Below are positions 28,326 to 37,904 of a DNA stretch of 64,000 nucleotides, one piece after another (position 1 is the first letter of the stretch; each line of letters opens with the position of its first letter). The DNA comes from UBA6623 sp965248235 (GTDB taxonomy: Bacteria; Acidobacteriota; Terriglobia; Bryobacterales; UBA6623). A program made the translations under genes and the position numbers. The notes under the pieces are model-generated. The model saw only the letters and a program-made list of their open reading frames with translations, was not told the origin of the DNA and ran no database searches. Location of the stretch: positions 62,001 through 126,000 of the forward strand of contig CBDFIU010000003.1 in NCBI GenBank assembly GCA_965248235.1. Direction: 5' to 3'.

Positions 28326-28610
28326 ATGGTAACAAACAGGTCGACAAGCAAATTGCCGCCTCTCAACATTAAGGACCCCGAGGCCTATCGCTTGGCGCGC
28401 TGTCTTGCTGATCTAACCGGCGAATCACTAACCGAAACGGTGAGGAGTTCGCTCAAAGAGCGGCTATCTCGCGAACAGTGCCGCCGCCCCGATCCGACCG
28501 TTCGAGAGAAGCTGACCGAAATCGCCGATCGTTGCGCCCGTCGGCCGGTCCTTGATTCTCGAACCGACGACGAAATCATCGGCTACGACGAGCACGGTCT
28601 ACCCAGGTAG
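28326..28610 (+). CDS. vapB: VapB-type antitoxin
   Basis: The core LNIKDPEAYRLARCLADLTGESLTETV is the Rv0623-like/PSK-type antitoxin N-terminus that binds DNA and wraps the toxin. The C-terminal part (DSRTDDEIIGYDEHGLPR) is the toxin-neutralising tail with the usual DEIIGYDE.GLP motif. The annotated start is the ATG directly after GGAGG. Starting at the TTG at 28353 would give MPPLNIKDPE, closer to family length, and would fit the promoter position better. The vapC gene follows after 6 bp, so they form one operon, normally repressed by the VapBC complex. Confidence 0.85.
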   Translation: MVTNRSTSKLPPLNIKDPEAYRLARCLADLTGESLTETVRSSLKERLSREQCRRPDPTVREKLTEIADRCARRPVLDSRTDDEIIGYDEHGLPR

Positions 28611-28616
28611 GGAGTC

Positions 28617-29015
28617 ATGGTCGTCGACACGTCCGCGATCGCGGCGATCCTCGGCGGCGAGCCCGAAAAAGCTTGGTTTCTAGGGGCGCTGCAGACCGGA
28701 GGCACCCGTCTCATGTCGGCTCTTACCGCGCTCGAGGCGGCAATGGTGATCGAGGGGCGTTACGGGCCGGATGGCGGAGCGGACCTCGACTTACTTGTCT
28801 ATACGGCCGGAATCGAAGTTGTCCCTTTTGACAGCCGACAAGCCGAAACAGCGCGTCTGGCATGGCGCCGATTCGGGAAGGGCAATCATCCCGCGGCGCT
28901 GAACTTCGGTGATTGTTGCGTGTACGCTCTCGCGAAGACTAGGGGAGAGCCCGTGCTGTGCAAAGGCAACGACTTTCGGCGCACCGACTTGGCGGTCGTA
29001 CCGTTCGACGAGTAG
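28617..29015 (+). CDS. vapC: VapC-type PIN-domain RNase toxin
   Basis: The 132-residue PIN-domain protein begins MVVDTSAIAAILGGEPE with the first catalytic Asp. It has SALTALEAAMVIEGRYG with the conserved Glu, and LNFGDCCVYALAKTRGEPVLCKGNDFRRTD with the later acidic residues. The toxin cleaves RNA, usually tRNA or rRNA, when the antitoxin is degraded. All four acidic positions expected for catalysis are visible, so it should be active. Confidence 0.9.
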   Translation: MVVDTSAIAAILGGEPEKAWFLGALQTGGTRLMSALTALEAAMVIEGRYGPDGGADLDLLVYTAGIEVVPFDSRQAETARLAWRRFGKGNHPAALNFGDCCVYALAKTRGEPVLCKGNDFRRTDLAVVPFDE

Positions 29016-29045
29016 AACCCCGAGGCTGCAAGCTAGGCGCGTGGT

Positions 29046-30260
29046 TTACCGCGCCACGCGGTTCTCGTACCACACAACGTTCTCACTGTCTTGGCCGGCG
29101 ATCAAAACGTCGAGGTCGCCGTCGACATCCATGTCGACGAGCCGGATATCATAAGCAGCCTGGTCTTCATGGATGATGTGCGTGGTGAAGCCGCCATGGC
29201 CGTCGTTCTCAAACCAGGCGGCCGTGAAGTCGTCCTTGGCGCAAGTCACCGCGTCGATATCGCCGTCTTGGTCGATGTCGCCGATTGCCAGGTCGTGCGG
29301 ACCCGTGAGGTCGGTGTTGATCTCGTGCAGGGTGAATTCAGGCGCCTCGAACCAGAGCACGCCTTTACCATGCCCGCGGGTGGCAATGAAGTCCGTTAGG
29401 CCGTCGCCGTTCAGCTCGGCCATGAGGATGTTCGTCGCGCCTTCCTGGCCGGTCGCGAGGATGTGTTTCTCCCAGGGTAGGCCTCCGCCGGCGGGCTGTT
29501 CCCACCAAGCGAACCAATTGCCGTCGGGAGGAATCTTGGCGGCCGAGGCCGCGTCCGTCAGACCGTCGCCGTTGACGTCGCCCAGTCCCAGATAATGGCT
29601 CAGGCCCGGGGCGTCTTTGTCGGCGAAGACATGACGCTCCCAACGCTCGGCTTCGCGCGGGTTCGCGGGGACCTTCCACCACACCAGCGACTCGGGGTAC
29701 TGTGTGTCTACCGGCTGCGCGCTATTGCCCGCAAGGTCCGGCGCGCCGTCTCCGTCGACGTCGCCCACGATCAAGCCGTGCGTTCCGTTGACAGCGTCGT
29801 CGATCAGGTGGAAGGGCCAGGCATCCTCGGTAGGCTTATCGGGGCGCTCGAGCCAGAAGATCGGCCCTGGTTTGTACACCGCTCCGATGAAGTCGGGATC
29901 ACCGTCGTCGTCCACGTCCATCACTTCACTGTGGATCAAGAAGGGCGGCGTGTCGGTGTCATGGGCCGCGATCACGATTTCGCTCCAATCGGGAGCAACG
30001 TAGAGACGCGTCTTGCCGGCCCCGTTACTGATCACGTCCGGCAGCCCGTCGCCCGTGAAATCGGCGCCGGCGACCGTGTGGTTCTTATAGCCCTCGGCAA
30101 CGACATGCCGCGGCCACGGCTGTTGCGCCGAGATAGTGCCGCCGGTGGAGGCGGCTTCCGGAACTTCCGCCGTACATCCGAAGAGCGCCAGGGAAGCGGC
30201 CCACGCAAGCACATGGGGGTAAAGAGGTGGTTTATGGGAGATCGGGAATCGCGCGGTCAA
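29046..30260 (-). CDS. FG-GAP/VCBS repeat lipoprotein
   Basis: From the TTG at 30260, with GGAGGG five bases upstream, the product is about 404 residues with a lipoprotein signal (HVLAWAASLALFGCTAEV; lipobox LFGC). Six or more FG-GAP-type calcium-binding repeats follow: GADFTGDGLPDVISN, DVDDDGDPDFIGAV, VGDVDGDGAPDLAGN, GDVNGDGLTDAASA, IGDIDQDGDIDAVT and DMDVDGDLDVLIAG. These form a beta-propeller, usually surface-exposed or periplasmic and adhesive or binding in role. An open frame continues upstream to 30365 but would hide the signal peptide. Confidence 0.83.
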   Translation of the reverse strand: MTARFPISHKPPLYPHVLAWAASLALFGCTAEVPEAASTGGTISAQQPWPRHVVAEGYKNHTVAGADFTGDGLPDVISNGAGKTRLYVAPDWSEIVIAAHDTDTPPFLIHSEVMDVDDDGDPDFIGAVYKPGPIFWLERPDKPTEDAWPFHLIDDAVNGTHGLIVGDVDGDGAPDLAGNSAQPVDTQYPESLVWWKVPANPREAERWERHVFADKDAPGLSHYLGLGDVNGDGLTDAASAAKIPPDGNWFAWWEQPAGGGLPWEKHILATGQEGATNILMAELNGDGLTDFIATRGHGKGVLWFEAPEFTLHEINTDLTGPHDLAIGDIDQDGDIDAVTCAKDDFTAAWFENDGHGGFTTHIIHEDQAAYDIRLVDMDVDGDLDVLIAGQDSENVVWYENRVAR

Positions 30261-30489
30261 TGTAACCCTCCGAAAATGGTTGCCGGTGCCGGCTTGCTGC
30301 GGGCCGCCGTCTTCCCGACATGGAAACCGAAGCTGCTGAGTAGCTGAATCCCACATGACGGCCAATGCATGTACGACCTGCTTACTGAGTTATTGTGCCA
30401 TTTTTAGGTCGGCTAACCGATCGTCAGCGTCGTGCCGATCCTATATAAGAAGAGTGCTTGACATTCGCCCCTGGCGGGACTAGCTTGAG

Positions 30490-32152
30490 CCAGGATTTCC
30501 ATTTTGGCCCTGGCACGGTCACAGGATACACCCCCGCTGCGCCGAATACCACGTCTTTTCGCGCTGAACCCTGCACATCACCTCCGCCGGCAGGCGCCAG
30601 GGCTCGTCCGTCCGCTCACAGACGTTGATTGAGCGGACTGAACGGCGCTCCGGCCGACACTGCTCCCTGCGAAACCTTTTTGGAGCCAAAAACTGTTGAT
30701 CCTCGCCCGCAACGCTAACCACCCGGCACAGGCAGCGCCCAGATCCTCCGCAGCATGTCGCCAAACAGCCGCCGGTTCAGATGTCCCTCGGCCAAGAGCA
30801 ACCAGTAGTACCGCGCGTGCTTGACCAATCTGCCGCCGGTCTTCATCAACCGCTGCTGCAAGCTCGTCAGTGACCACGTCTTGATCCTGTGCGGCAACCC
30901 GAGTCGCCGCCACAGGTTGCCCAGGTTGTAGGCCGGCACGCTTAACTGCAAGCGCACCTCGTTCGCCCGGAAGCGATGGCACGACAGCCGCGTCCAGTGC
31001 GTCGCTTGCTTACCTTCTTTGATCCACTGCTCCGCCGTGCCGCGCTTGTTGTAGAAACGCACCACCGACCGGCTTGGCAAGCTCATGTTCGTCACGATAA
31101 AACCGACGCGCGCGAATAGCTCGCCCTGGTGGTGCTCGACCTTGGCGACAACTCGTCTCGGCCCCTTCCAGCTCTCCGCCTGATAGCGAAAGCTCTTGTA
31201 GCGCACTAGCGGCTTGCGGCCGGGCCTCCCCGGCGGACGAAACAGGATGTCTTCGATCTCCAGCTCCAGGTTCTTATTGGCCGGAATGCGGATCGCGTAG
31301 TCCGCGCCGCGCTCCTCCAGCGCCTCGTAGATCTCCGGCTTGGCAAAGGCGGCATCGCCCCGGAAGGCGACCTGCTTGCCCGCAGCCTGTTGGCGCTCGA
31401 TCTCCGGCAACAATAGCTCATCCCAGTCCTCGGCGCTGTGCACGTTGCCGGGACGCAGCTTGGCAGCGAGGCAATCACCATGACCGTTGAACAAAAGCAA
31501 CGGGTGGTAGCAGACCGACTCGAAGTGTCCGTTGTAGGCACTGCCTTCCTGTTGGCCATGGACCGGACTCTCGGTGGAGTCCATGTCCAGAACGACCCGC
31601 TCGGAGTCGTCGAACGCCTCCGCTTGCCCGACCAGCTCTCGGTTCAGCGCCATCAGCCCCAGCAGGTTCTCTTCGCTCGCCAGCATCTCCGTCTCGAAGC
31701 CGTGCAGCGTCGAGGTTAAGGCCGCACCGCGATCCCAGATCTTCTGCGAGCCGATCAAGCGAAACGTCGGGTCAGCCGACACTCGGACGGCGTCGTTGAC
31801 GTCCTCGTAGCCTGCCAAGCGGCTGTAGATCGACTGCCGCAACAGATCAGCGAGCGTGAACTGCTTGTTGGTGCCTTGCCGGGAGTCGCTGAGATGCTCG
31901 TCAATCAGTTCTCCGAGAGCGAGCCGTTCGTCCAGTTCGCGAACCAAAATCAGGCCACCGTCGGAAGTGACGTGCGATCCCTGGAAATCGACTTTCAACG
32001 AGCCGTTGAAACTTAGCTGGAATGGCTTGGTTTGTTTTTCACCCATTGGGTGTTGGCCTCCATGGCGTCCTCAGCGGGCTCTAGCCCCTATGAATAAAGA
32101 CGCTCAAGGCCGCCGGAAGGTCGAGAGGTCTGAATCAAATTGGAAATGCGGG
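30490..32152 (-). mobile_element. IS1380-type insertion sequence, copy B (complete)
   Basis: The element is 1663 bp long. Its ends CCAGGATTTCCATTTTGG (plus strand, left) and CCCGCATTTCCAATTTGA (minus strand, right) are imperfect inverted repeats. The 5-bp duplication TTGAG flanks it at 30485-30489 and 32153-32157. The family usually makes 4-5-bp duplications. Confidence 0.9.
30715..32046 (-). CDS. IS1380 family transposase, copy B
   Basis: The intact 443-residue transposase begins MGEKQTKPFQLSFNGSL. Catalytic acidic residues are visible in VVLDMDSTESP, AFRGDAAFAKPE and GTAEQWIKEGK, and it ends RRIWALPVPGG. No frameshift. With both inverted repeats and the TTGAG duplication intact this copy looks mobile. 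Confidence 0.92.
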   Translation of the reverse strand: MGEKQTKPFQLSFNGSLKVDFQGSHVTSDGGLILVRELDERLALGELIDEHLSDSRQGTNKQFTLADLLRQSIYSRLAGYEDVNDAVRVSADPTFRLIGSQKIWDRGAALTSTLHGFETEMLASEENLLGLMALNRELVGQAEAFDDSERVVLDMDSTESPVHGQQEGSAYNGHFESVCYHPLLLFNGHGDCLAAKLRPGNVHSAEDWDELLLPEIERQQAAGKQVAFRGDAAFAKPEIYEALEERGADYAIRIPANKNLELEIEDILFRPPGRPGRKPLVRYKSFRYQAESWKGPRRVVAKVEHHQGELFARVGFIVTNMSLPSRSVVRFYNKRGTAEQWIKEGKQATHWTRLSCHRFRANEVRLQLSVPAYNLGNLWRRLGLPHRIKTWSLTSLQQRLMKTGGRLVKHARYYWLLLAEGHLNRRLFGDMLRRIWALPVPGG

Positions 32153-32268
32153 TTGAGACGAGCCCCATTGTCCGGCACTCAACGTGCAACATGGTCAATG
32201 TGCACGAGCCCCCGGAGGTAGACGAAAGCACAGACCAACGGAAGCGAAACTAAAGCGAGGACAGGCAA

Positions 32269-32733
32269 ATGTCGGCGCAAACGTCGCCCACAATCGCGTT
32301 CTCCCGCCGGGCGCTGTCGAGAAAGGCAGCGACCCTTGCGGTAGCGGCGATTTTGCTCGGTTGCGCGGAAAACGTTCCGCCGGCATCGACGCCACCAAAG
32401 GTAAGCGCGCCTGACCGCGTTCCATCCAACCCCCAACTGATCGCCGCGGGAGAAAATCTGCTCTCGGCTCGCCTCACAGACCAGGACCGCCGGCTTCTAG
32501 CCGCAAACACAAACGGCGTGCTCGGGTCCTTCGATCTAGGCGAGGCCCGGCTTGAAGATGGTTCGACTCTCTTCTACCACGTCGACTCGGAGAGCGAGCG
32601 GGTCTGGGGCTATTCCGTACGGAACGCCCGCAAGCTCAGATGGGCCGATTGTCCCGAAGCCGGGCGCTGTGAAACCGGCCCGGGAGAGACGTTCGCTCAT
32701 CACTTCTTCGGCTTGCCGCTCGACGACGAATGA
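32269..32733 (+). CDS. Predicted lipoprotein of unknown function
   Basis: The 154-residue product has a Ser/Arg-rich N-terminus and a lipoprotein-type signal (ATLAVAAILLGCAENVPPAS; lipobox LLGC), then a Pro-rich linker and a soluble domain (TLFYHVDSESERVWGYSVRN, CPEAGRCETGPGE). An AGGACAGG site precedes the ATG. Its end overlaps the minus-strand M23-like remnant by 34 bp, tail to tail. No family was recognised. Confidence 0.55.
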   Translation: MSAQTSPTIAFSRRALSRKAATLAVAAILLGCAENVPPASTPPKVSAPDRVPSNPQLIAAGENLLSARLTDQDRRLLAANTNGVLGSFDLGEARLEDGSTLFYHVDSESERVWGYSVRNARKLRWADCPEAGRCETGPGETFAHHFFGLPLDDE

Positions 32734-33069
32734 TTCTTGACCACCTGGACACCGTCGGCGTAAGTGAAGCCGCGAATCGTCGTGAGCGGGCTTACCGGCG
32801 TGCCGTCTTTCTTCCTTGCGCCGATACGCGCCCAAATGGGCGATGTCCGCTCGACCCAGCCGAGACGCTCGCTGGTCTCAACTTCTAAGCCAACGAGCCT
32901 TTGCAAGTCCGAGTCGTCACCGCGGCCAATGACTCGCTTGAATCGGAGGCTCCAATCCGCGATCAGACCATAGTAGGTTTCATAGCCGTCTTCATGATCC
33001 AGCACGATCTCAAATCGACCGGAGAAGTCGGGATCCTGGTCATATCCTACCGAGCGGACTTTACCCTTA
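32700..33069 (-). pseudogene. M23 peptidase-like C-terminal fragment, truncated by IS1595 copy 5
   Basis: The open frame from the IS boundary reads KVRSVGYDQDPDFSGRF, EIVLDHEDGYETYYGLIADW and VIGRGDDSDLQRLVGLEVE. This resembles the core of LytM/M23 cell-wall peptidases (G.V..VGYD, VLDHGNGY.T.Y..L), but the second catalytic His usual in YAHL is Leu here (YYGLIA). The protein may be a non-catalytic member. Everything upstream is missing beyond the IS. The frame ends SSSSGKPKK at 32700. Confidence 0.5.
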
Positions 33070-34105
33070 GATGGGTATTCACTTGACTCAGGTATTGGGA
33101 AATAGCCCCTACATGTTGTGGTCGTCCGTAGCGCGTGTCGCGGTGCCTCCGACCAGCGATTTGTAGGGTGCCGGTGGCACGGCGACGGCCTGTTGAACCA
33201 GGCGGTAAAAGAGCTTGCCTCGACTTCTGGACTTGCGGCGGTTGAAGCGGAAGGCGAATTCGTCGAGGTAGGAGTCGAGATGCTCGTGACTGACCGCTCC
33301 TTGATGCGTGCCCAGTATCCAGCGCTTCACTAACGACACCACGCGGTGCACCCGGGGGAGCAGTTTCGAGGCGCGCGCCGGTTGCCCCTCCAGGTAGCTC
33401 ACCTCGTGGCGATAGCCGTCGCCTTCGAGCGGTTCGTATCCCAGCCAACCGTCGGTATGGACCACGCTGCCGGGTTCGATCGACTCGCCGACGAAGGCCA
33501 TCAAGCTGTCCCCGGAGGCGTTGGGAATGGTGCGTATCCGAACCCGCCCGATGCCGGCACCATCTTCCTCGGCCGCTACTACAATCAGCGCCTTAGCGTC
33601 GGTTTGGCGACCGCGCACGCCCTCCTCCAAGCCTCCTAAGTAAGTCTCGTCAACCTCCACGCGCCCGCTGAGCCGATCGCGTCCGGGCCGCACCATGGCG
33701 CGCCGGAGCTTATGCAACCAAGTCCAGGCCGTTTTGTAGCTGCCCAGGCCCAACACCCGCTGCAAGCCCAGCGCGCTCGCCCCGTTCTTCTGGCTCGTGA
33801 GCCACCACATGGCTCGAAACCAACTCTGGAGGGGTTGGCGGGTGTCTTGAAATATTGTGCCCGCCGTTGGAGAAGCTTGATGCCCGCAGCCGGCGCACTC
33901 CAGCAGCGCTGTCCGCACCGCCCACGCTTTGTCGTGCCCGCATCGCGGACAACGAAAACCCTCCGGCCAGCGGAGTTGACACAGATACTCTCGACAGGCC
34001 TGCTCGGTGGCGAAACGCGCCTCGAACTCGGCCAGATTCCGAGGATAATCTTCCATTTCCCCGATCCTACATCTTGTGGTCACCTGAGTCAAGTAAATAC
34101 CCATC
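33070..34105 (-). mobile_element. IS1595-type insertion sequence, copy 5 (no target duplication)
   Basis: A 1036-bp copy, with one substitution in the plus-strand left terminus (GATGGGTATTCACTTGACTC). Flanks are TACCCTTA (33062-33069) and TAAGTCCA (34106-34113), which do not match as an 8-bp duplication. DNA next to it, including the M23-like gene, has been lost or rearranged. Confidence 0.92.
33109..34056 (-). CDS. IS1595 family transposase, copy 5
   Basis: Full-length transposase from MEDYPRNL, with intact zinc ribbon and catalytic Asp motifs (VEVDETYLGG, HTDGWLGY). Apparently functional. Confidence 0.92.
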   Translation of the reverse strand: MEDYPRNLAEFEARFATEQACREYLCQLRWPEGFRCPRCGHDKAWAVRTALLECAGCGHQASPTAGTIFQDTRQPLQSWFRAMWWLTSQKNGASALGLQRVLGLGSYKTAWTWLHKLRRAMVRPGRDRLSGRVEVDETYLGGLEEGVRGRQTDAKALIVVAAEEDGAGIGRVRIRTIPNASGDSLMAFVGESIEPGSVVHTDGWLGYEPLEGDGYRHEVSYLEGQPARASKLLPRVHRVVSLVKRWILGTHQGAVSHEHLDSYLDEFAFRFNRRKSRSRGKLFYRLVQQAVAVPPAPYKSLVGGTATRATDDHNM

Positions 34106-34242
34106 TAAGTCCATATTGTCTATGGACTTAGGAGATTTGGACCATCCCGTACAGGCGGAAGTCCGGTTGTGGCCGATTTCCCTTTTTCCGATCCAGCAAA
34201 TTCGGGGCGGAAGCGCTGTTTAGGACATTTCCGCCCCGCCGG

Positions 34243-35484
34243 TCAGAATAGCCCCCTCTCCGGCATCGCCGCCGTCTCGATGTGCTCCGGCCGCACGCCG
34301 ATACCAACGAGGCGAGCGGCGATCCGCTGCAACACCGGCACGCGCGAGATGACTCGCACCGGCAACGGCGGCGCCAGCTGTTCCGATCCCCTGCGCGCGA
34401 GCACGCGTTTCGTCACGTGGTTGTGAACGGCGACCTGCGTGCGTTGCGTGATCCATGTCTGGAAGAGCCGCCGCCTCTGCACTGCGGCCAGATCGCTATC
34501 TGTGAGGCCGCCGTCCCGCAGCGGCGGCGCGATCCGATTGGCACACGCGACTGCGTCCTGAATCGCGAGATTGATACCGACCCCGCCAATCGGCGACATC
34601 ACATGGGCAGCATCCCCGATGCAGAGCAGTCCCGGCTGGTGCCACCGTTTGAGCCGTTCGACCGCCACGGTCAGCAGCTTGACGTCGTTCCAGCTCGCGA
34701 TCTCCTGAACGCGATCAGCCGCGAAGCGCGCGAGTTCGGCGATGGCCCCACGAAACGCCTCGATCCCCCGCGCGCGCAAATCATCGAAGGTGTCCTTGGG
34801 AAGCACGTAGCCGAACTGCCAGTGCGCGGGATGGTTGATCATGATCAAGATACGGCCCGCCGCGTAATGTCCCATCGGATCTTCTGGGTCGCCGGCCTTC
34901 CTCGACAGGCGAAACCACAGCACGTCCATCGGGGCGCCGAACGCCTCGACTTCGAGCGCCGAGCAAGCGCGTACGACCGACGCGCGTCCGTCTGCGCCGA
35001 TCACGAGATCGGCCCGAACTTCCAACTCACCTTCGGGCGAACTCGCGCGTACCCCGCATACGCGCCCGTCCTCTTCCAGTAGGCCCGTGACCTCCGTCTC
35101 CATGCGCAGCTCGAACGCGCTGTAGCGCTGGCCCTGACGGGCAAGAAAATCGAGGAAATCCCACTGTGGCATGAAGGCGATGAAACGGCAGCGCGTCGGC
35201 AGACGCGTGAAATCGGCAACCCGAAATCGTGCCTCGCCGAATTGTGCGTAGATGTGGGACGCCTTGTGGTGCGGCAGCGCCAGGAACTTGTCCAACACGC
35301 CCAGCTCGTGCATCAGCTCGAGCGTCGACGGGTGGATGGTGTCACCCCGGAAATCGCGGAGGAAGTCAGCATGCTTCTCAAGCACGACGGTTCGAACACC
35401 AGCGCGAGCGAGCAGCACTCCCAACATCATGCCGGCGGGCCCGCCGCCGACGATGCAGCAGGTGGTTTCAAGGGCCGAAGTCAT
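34243..35484 (-). CDS. FAD-dependent monooxygenase (PHBH/UbiH-like)
   Basis: The 413-residue protein has an N-terminal FAD-binding Rossmann motif (CCIVGGGPAGMMLGVLLARAG) and the middle DLVIGADGRASVVRA motif (DG fingerprint). The late GLLCIGDAAHVMSPIGGVG motif (GD fingerprint) then binds FAD ribitol. This is the layout of group A aromatic hydroxylases, which use NAD(P)H and O2. The methyltransferase remnant 64 bp upstream on the same strand suggests a shared pathway, such as quinone or secondary-metabolite tailoring; the substrate is not evident. No truncation seen. Confidence 0.88.
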   Translation of the reverse strand: MTSALETTCCIVGGGPAGMMLGVLLARAGVRTVVLEKHADFLRDFRGDTIHPSTLELMHELGVLDKFLALPHHKASHIYAQFGEARFRVADFTRLPTRCRFIAFMPQWDFLDFLARQGQRYSAFELRMETEVTGLLEEDGRVCGVRASSPEGELEVRADLVIGADGRASVVRACSALEVEAFGAPMDVLWFRLSRKAGDPEDPMGHYAAGRILIMINHPAHWQFGYVLPKDTFDDLRARGIEAFRGAIAELARFAADRVQEIASWNDVKLLTVAVERLKRWHQPGLLCIGDAAHVMSPIGGVGINLAIQDAVACANRIAPPLRDGGLTDSDLAAVQRRRLFQTWITQRTQVAVHNHVTKRVLARRGSEQLAPPLPVRVISRVPVLQRIAARLVGIGVRPEHIETAAMPERGLF

Positions 35485-35548
35485 CAGAGCTCAGCACTTC
35501 ACGGCAAATCGGCGGCGGCAGCGGTACCGTTGCGCCAGAAGACCTTGG

Positions 35549-36200
35549 TCACAAACGCCGCTGCCCGACGCAGAGGTAGATGGAGCCGGCGTAGAATTCC
35601 TGGTACAGAACCTCGTCCAGGTGCCGCCTGACTGACTTCCAGGGCGTTCGCTTGGCGTAGTCAGGGCTCACTCCAAAGGGCCGGAGGAGCCAGGCGCCGA
35701 AACGAACCATCCACTCCGGCCGCCCTTCCGGTCGTTTCATTTCCAAGATGGCCAGGCGTCCCCCAGGGACGCAGCGCCTCCGCCGCCCGCTGGATGACAC
35801 CATCGTAATCGTCGAACATCGTCATCGCGAAGGTGGACAGCACGCCTCCGATGTTGCCCGGAAGCTCGTAGTCGCCCACGTCGGACTCCACCAGATCGAC
35901 ATTCGCCCATCCAGCGCTCTCCACGCGACGCCGCGCTTCCCGCAGCATGGCATCGGTAAAGTCGACGCCGACGATGCGCCCCGAGGCGGTGACGGCGCGT
36001 TCCAAGCACAGAAGGTTCCCTCCCGTGCCGCATCCGAGGTCCACCACGGTGTCGCCTGGAGAAACACTCAACGCCTCCACCGCACGGCGACGGTACGCGC
36101 TCACTCGAGCGCCTGCGAGGCGGAAAAGCCCGGCGAGCCGGTCATAGTGGAGGGCGCGTCGGCGATAGAGCGCTCGCGTCTGAGACGAGGTCAGCACCAC
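35549..36200 (-). pseudogene. UbiE-like class I methyltransferase, one-base frameshift
   Basis: From a GTG near 36200 (AAAGGA upstream) the frame reads LTSSQTRALYRRRALHYDRL, then motif I TVVDLGCGTGGNLLCLE, VGVDFTDAMLREA and VLSTFAMTMFDDYD. At about 35765 one extra base in the CCCTGGGGG tract (minus strand) shifts the frame from AEALRP to WGTPG. The expected PGGRLAILEMKRPEGRPEWM continues in the next frame to a stop at 35549 (YQEFYAGSIYLCVGQRRL). The restored protein of about 217 residues matches the family length. It is a likely operon partner of the FAD monooxygenase. Confidence 0.75.
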
Positions 36201-36328
36201 GAGTTCCGGGTCCTTTCTCTGAATGCGGCCTTTGGATCGAGCGACAAATTTGACCCCTATCTGACCCCTATTAGACCCCCAGGAGTCCAATGCATCCTTA
36301 GCGACCAAGCACACTTCCGTCCTCTCGT

Positions 36329-36590
36329 TCAAAAGAGCCCGCTCTCTGTCATCGGAACCAGGATATCCGGATCGTCGTTCCGCACACTGTTTACCCTGGT
36401 ACTGACGGCGTGCCTCTCGTAAGGACCAGCACGGGGTTCACGCACCAGTTTGAGGAGCCGCGGGACTGACGACGTCGGATCGAACCATTCCTCAAACCGG
36501 TCGGCGTCGATAATCGCTGGTTGCCGGTGGTGGATGTCGGCCAGCGCCGGGGAGGCAGCCGTCGTGATGATGGCGAAGGACTCCAGGGCC
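36329..36590 (-). pseudogene. SRAP (YedK/HMCES-like) C-terminal fragment
   Basis: The frame LESFAIITTAASPALADIHH, RQPAIIDADRFEEWFDP and HAVSTRVNSVRNDDPDILVP matches the second half of SOS-response-associated peptidases, with the IHHRQP block in the place of the usual IHDRMP and the terminal V.VN...NDDP block. The N-terminal half with catalytic Cys2 is absent; upstream reading gives no match. A decayed gene next to the patatin end. Confidence 0.6.
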
Positions 36591-36797
36591 AGAATCAGCC
36601 AGAATGGACCGGAATGAGCCGGATTGAGCCGATCCACAATTTTACAAGGCCTTCGAACGTGCTCCCTGGCCGCGCACCAGAACGAAACACATCCCCTAAT
36701 ATGCGATGTGACGCATGCTCGTAACGCATGTTTGTCGATCACCCCGGTTGACGCGCAATGCAGCCGCGCGCCAACTTCGTCCTCGGCCACGTCACGC

Positions 36798-37904
36798 CTA
36801 GAGCGCTGGAAGGTAGTAAGCGACGAGGAACCTAGTGAGGAGCTCTCCGCGGAGTGCTAGGCGATCAATATCCTCTATGTCCATGGACGAGAAGTTCGTC
36901 GGGTACTCCCGGACCTTCGCGCGCGTCGGGAGTTCCGGCGGCATCCAGGGCAGACGATCATCGTCTTGCCCGAGATAGGACAACGCGAAGCCGGAAATTT
37001 CCCCTGACTCGGCGAGCCGGTGTAACCGATTCCTGGTGGCGTCTTGCACTTTTCGAAAGACCGTCTCGAACGATCGGCACATGCGACTGATCCACCACAT
37101 CGGGTAGCTGTCACCGTCGAACAGGCCAGCACCGGCGTCGCAGGAAATGATGAAGGCGGGGTTGAAGACGTTCGTGCTGATCGACGGTTCTCTACCTGGC
37201 TCCATCGGACCAACACCGAGATTCTCGAAGACGCCACCGTCTGTGAGTAGAACGCGCGTGGGGCCCGAGGTCACGCCTTTCTTCGTGAAGCGATACATCC
37301 GATCTAGCACGGGGAGCAGGACTGGGTAGGCTGCGGAGGCTGCAACGGCGTCCGCAACAAGCGCGTCTTCGGGAGCGATCGTTCCGAATCGCCAGCAGCC
37401 ACTCTGCCTGCTTCCGAACCGAAACGCTGAGCCCGTGCGAAGCTCCGTCGCGTTAACGACGATATCGAGTGAGTCTCGGGCGACGTCCCGGATCAGCGTG
37501 TCCGCGAACAGCAACTCCATCGCATCGCGGAACGCCTCGCTCCGACTAAACGTGCGAATCGGCGGTGGCTTACCACGTCCAAGCCCCTCGGGTGTTAGCA
37601 GCAAGGGAACGAGGCGAGAGAGCATCCGGAGGCCAGACACCGCGCCAGCGGCCGCGAGGCTCCAGATCGTCTTTCCGATCGTGCTCGGTCGGAGTATTGC
37701 CCTCACAATGTCTCTGGTGAGTCCCCGCCGAAGGAGATCGACAACGCGCGCATCGAACTCCGAGAACGAGTCGTTCGAGTAGGCGTACATCGCCGAGATA
37801 ACGGAGCCCCCTGAGACGCTCGAGATAACCTGCAGACGGCGCAGGAGCCCGAGGTCGTGCAGGGCACGTAGGCATCCGAGGTGGAAGGCGATAGCGCGGG
37901 CCCC
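36798..37904 (-). pseudogene. Patatin-like phospholipase domain, C-terminal part of the E2-E1-JAB-patatin fusion
   Basis: This 368-residue segment starts GARAIAFHLGCLRALHDLG, has the nucleophile elbow ISSVSGGSVISAMYAYSND and the catalytic Asp in VLLTDGGVFENLGV, and ends LLTRFLVAYYLPAL. The preceding glycine loop (LALSGG) needed for the oxyanion hole lies 1.5 kb away at 39451-39460, at the end of the E2-E1-JAB frame. The IS110 element separates them. The IS end supplies an in-frame ATG (MNYRAGQPLWKGT, 37942) but no ribosome-binding site, so a headless patatin would at best be made weakly. Patatins cleave membrane phospholipid acyl chains and serve as defence effectors in other systems. Confidence 0.85.

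Noticed and set aside
34106..34135. Palindrome TAAGTCCA...TGGACTTA beside IS1595 copy 5 as an attachment site
   Set aside because: It is a simple 8-bp-arm hairpin with no integrase or second copy to support an attachment site.
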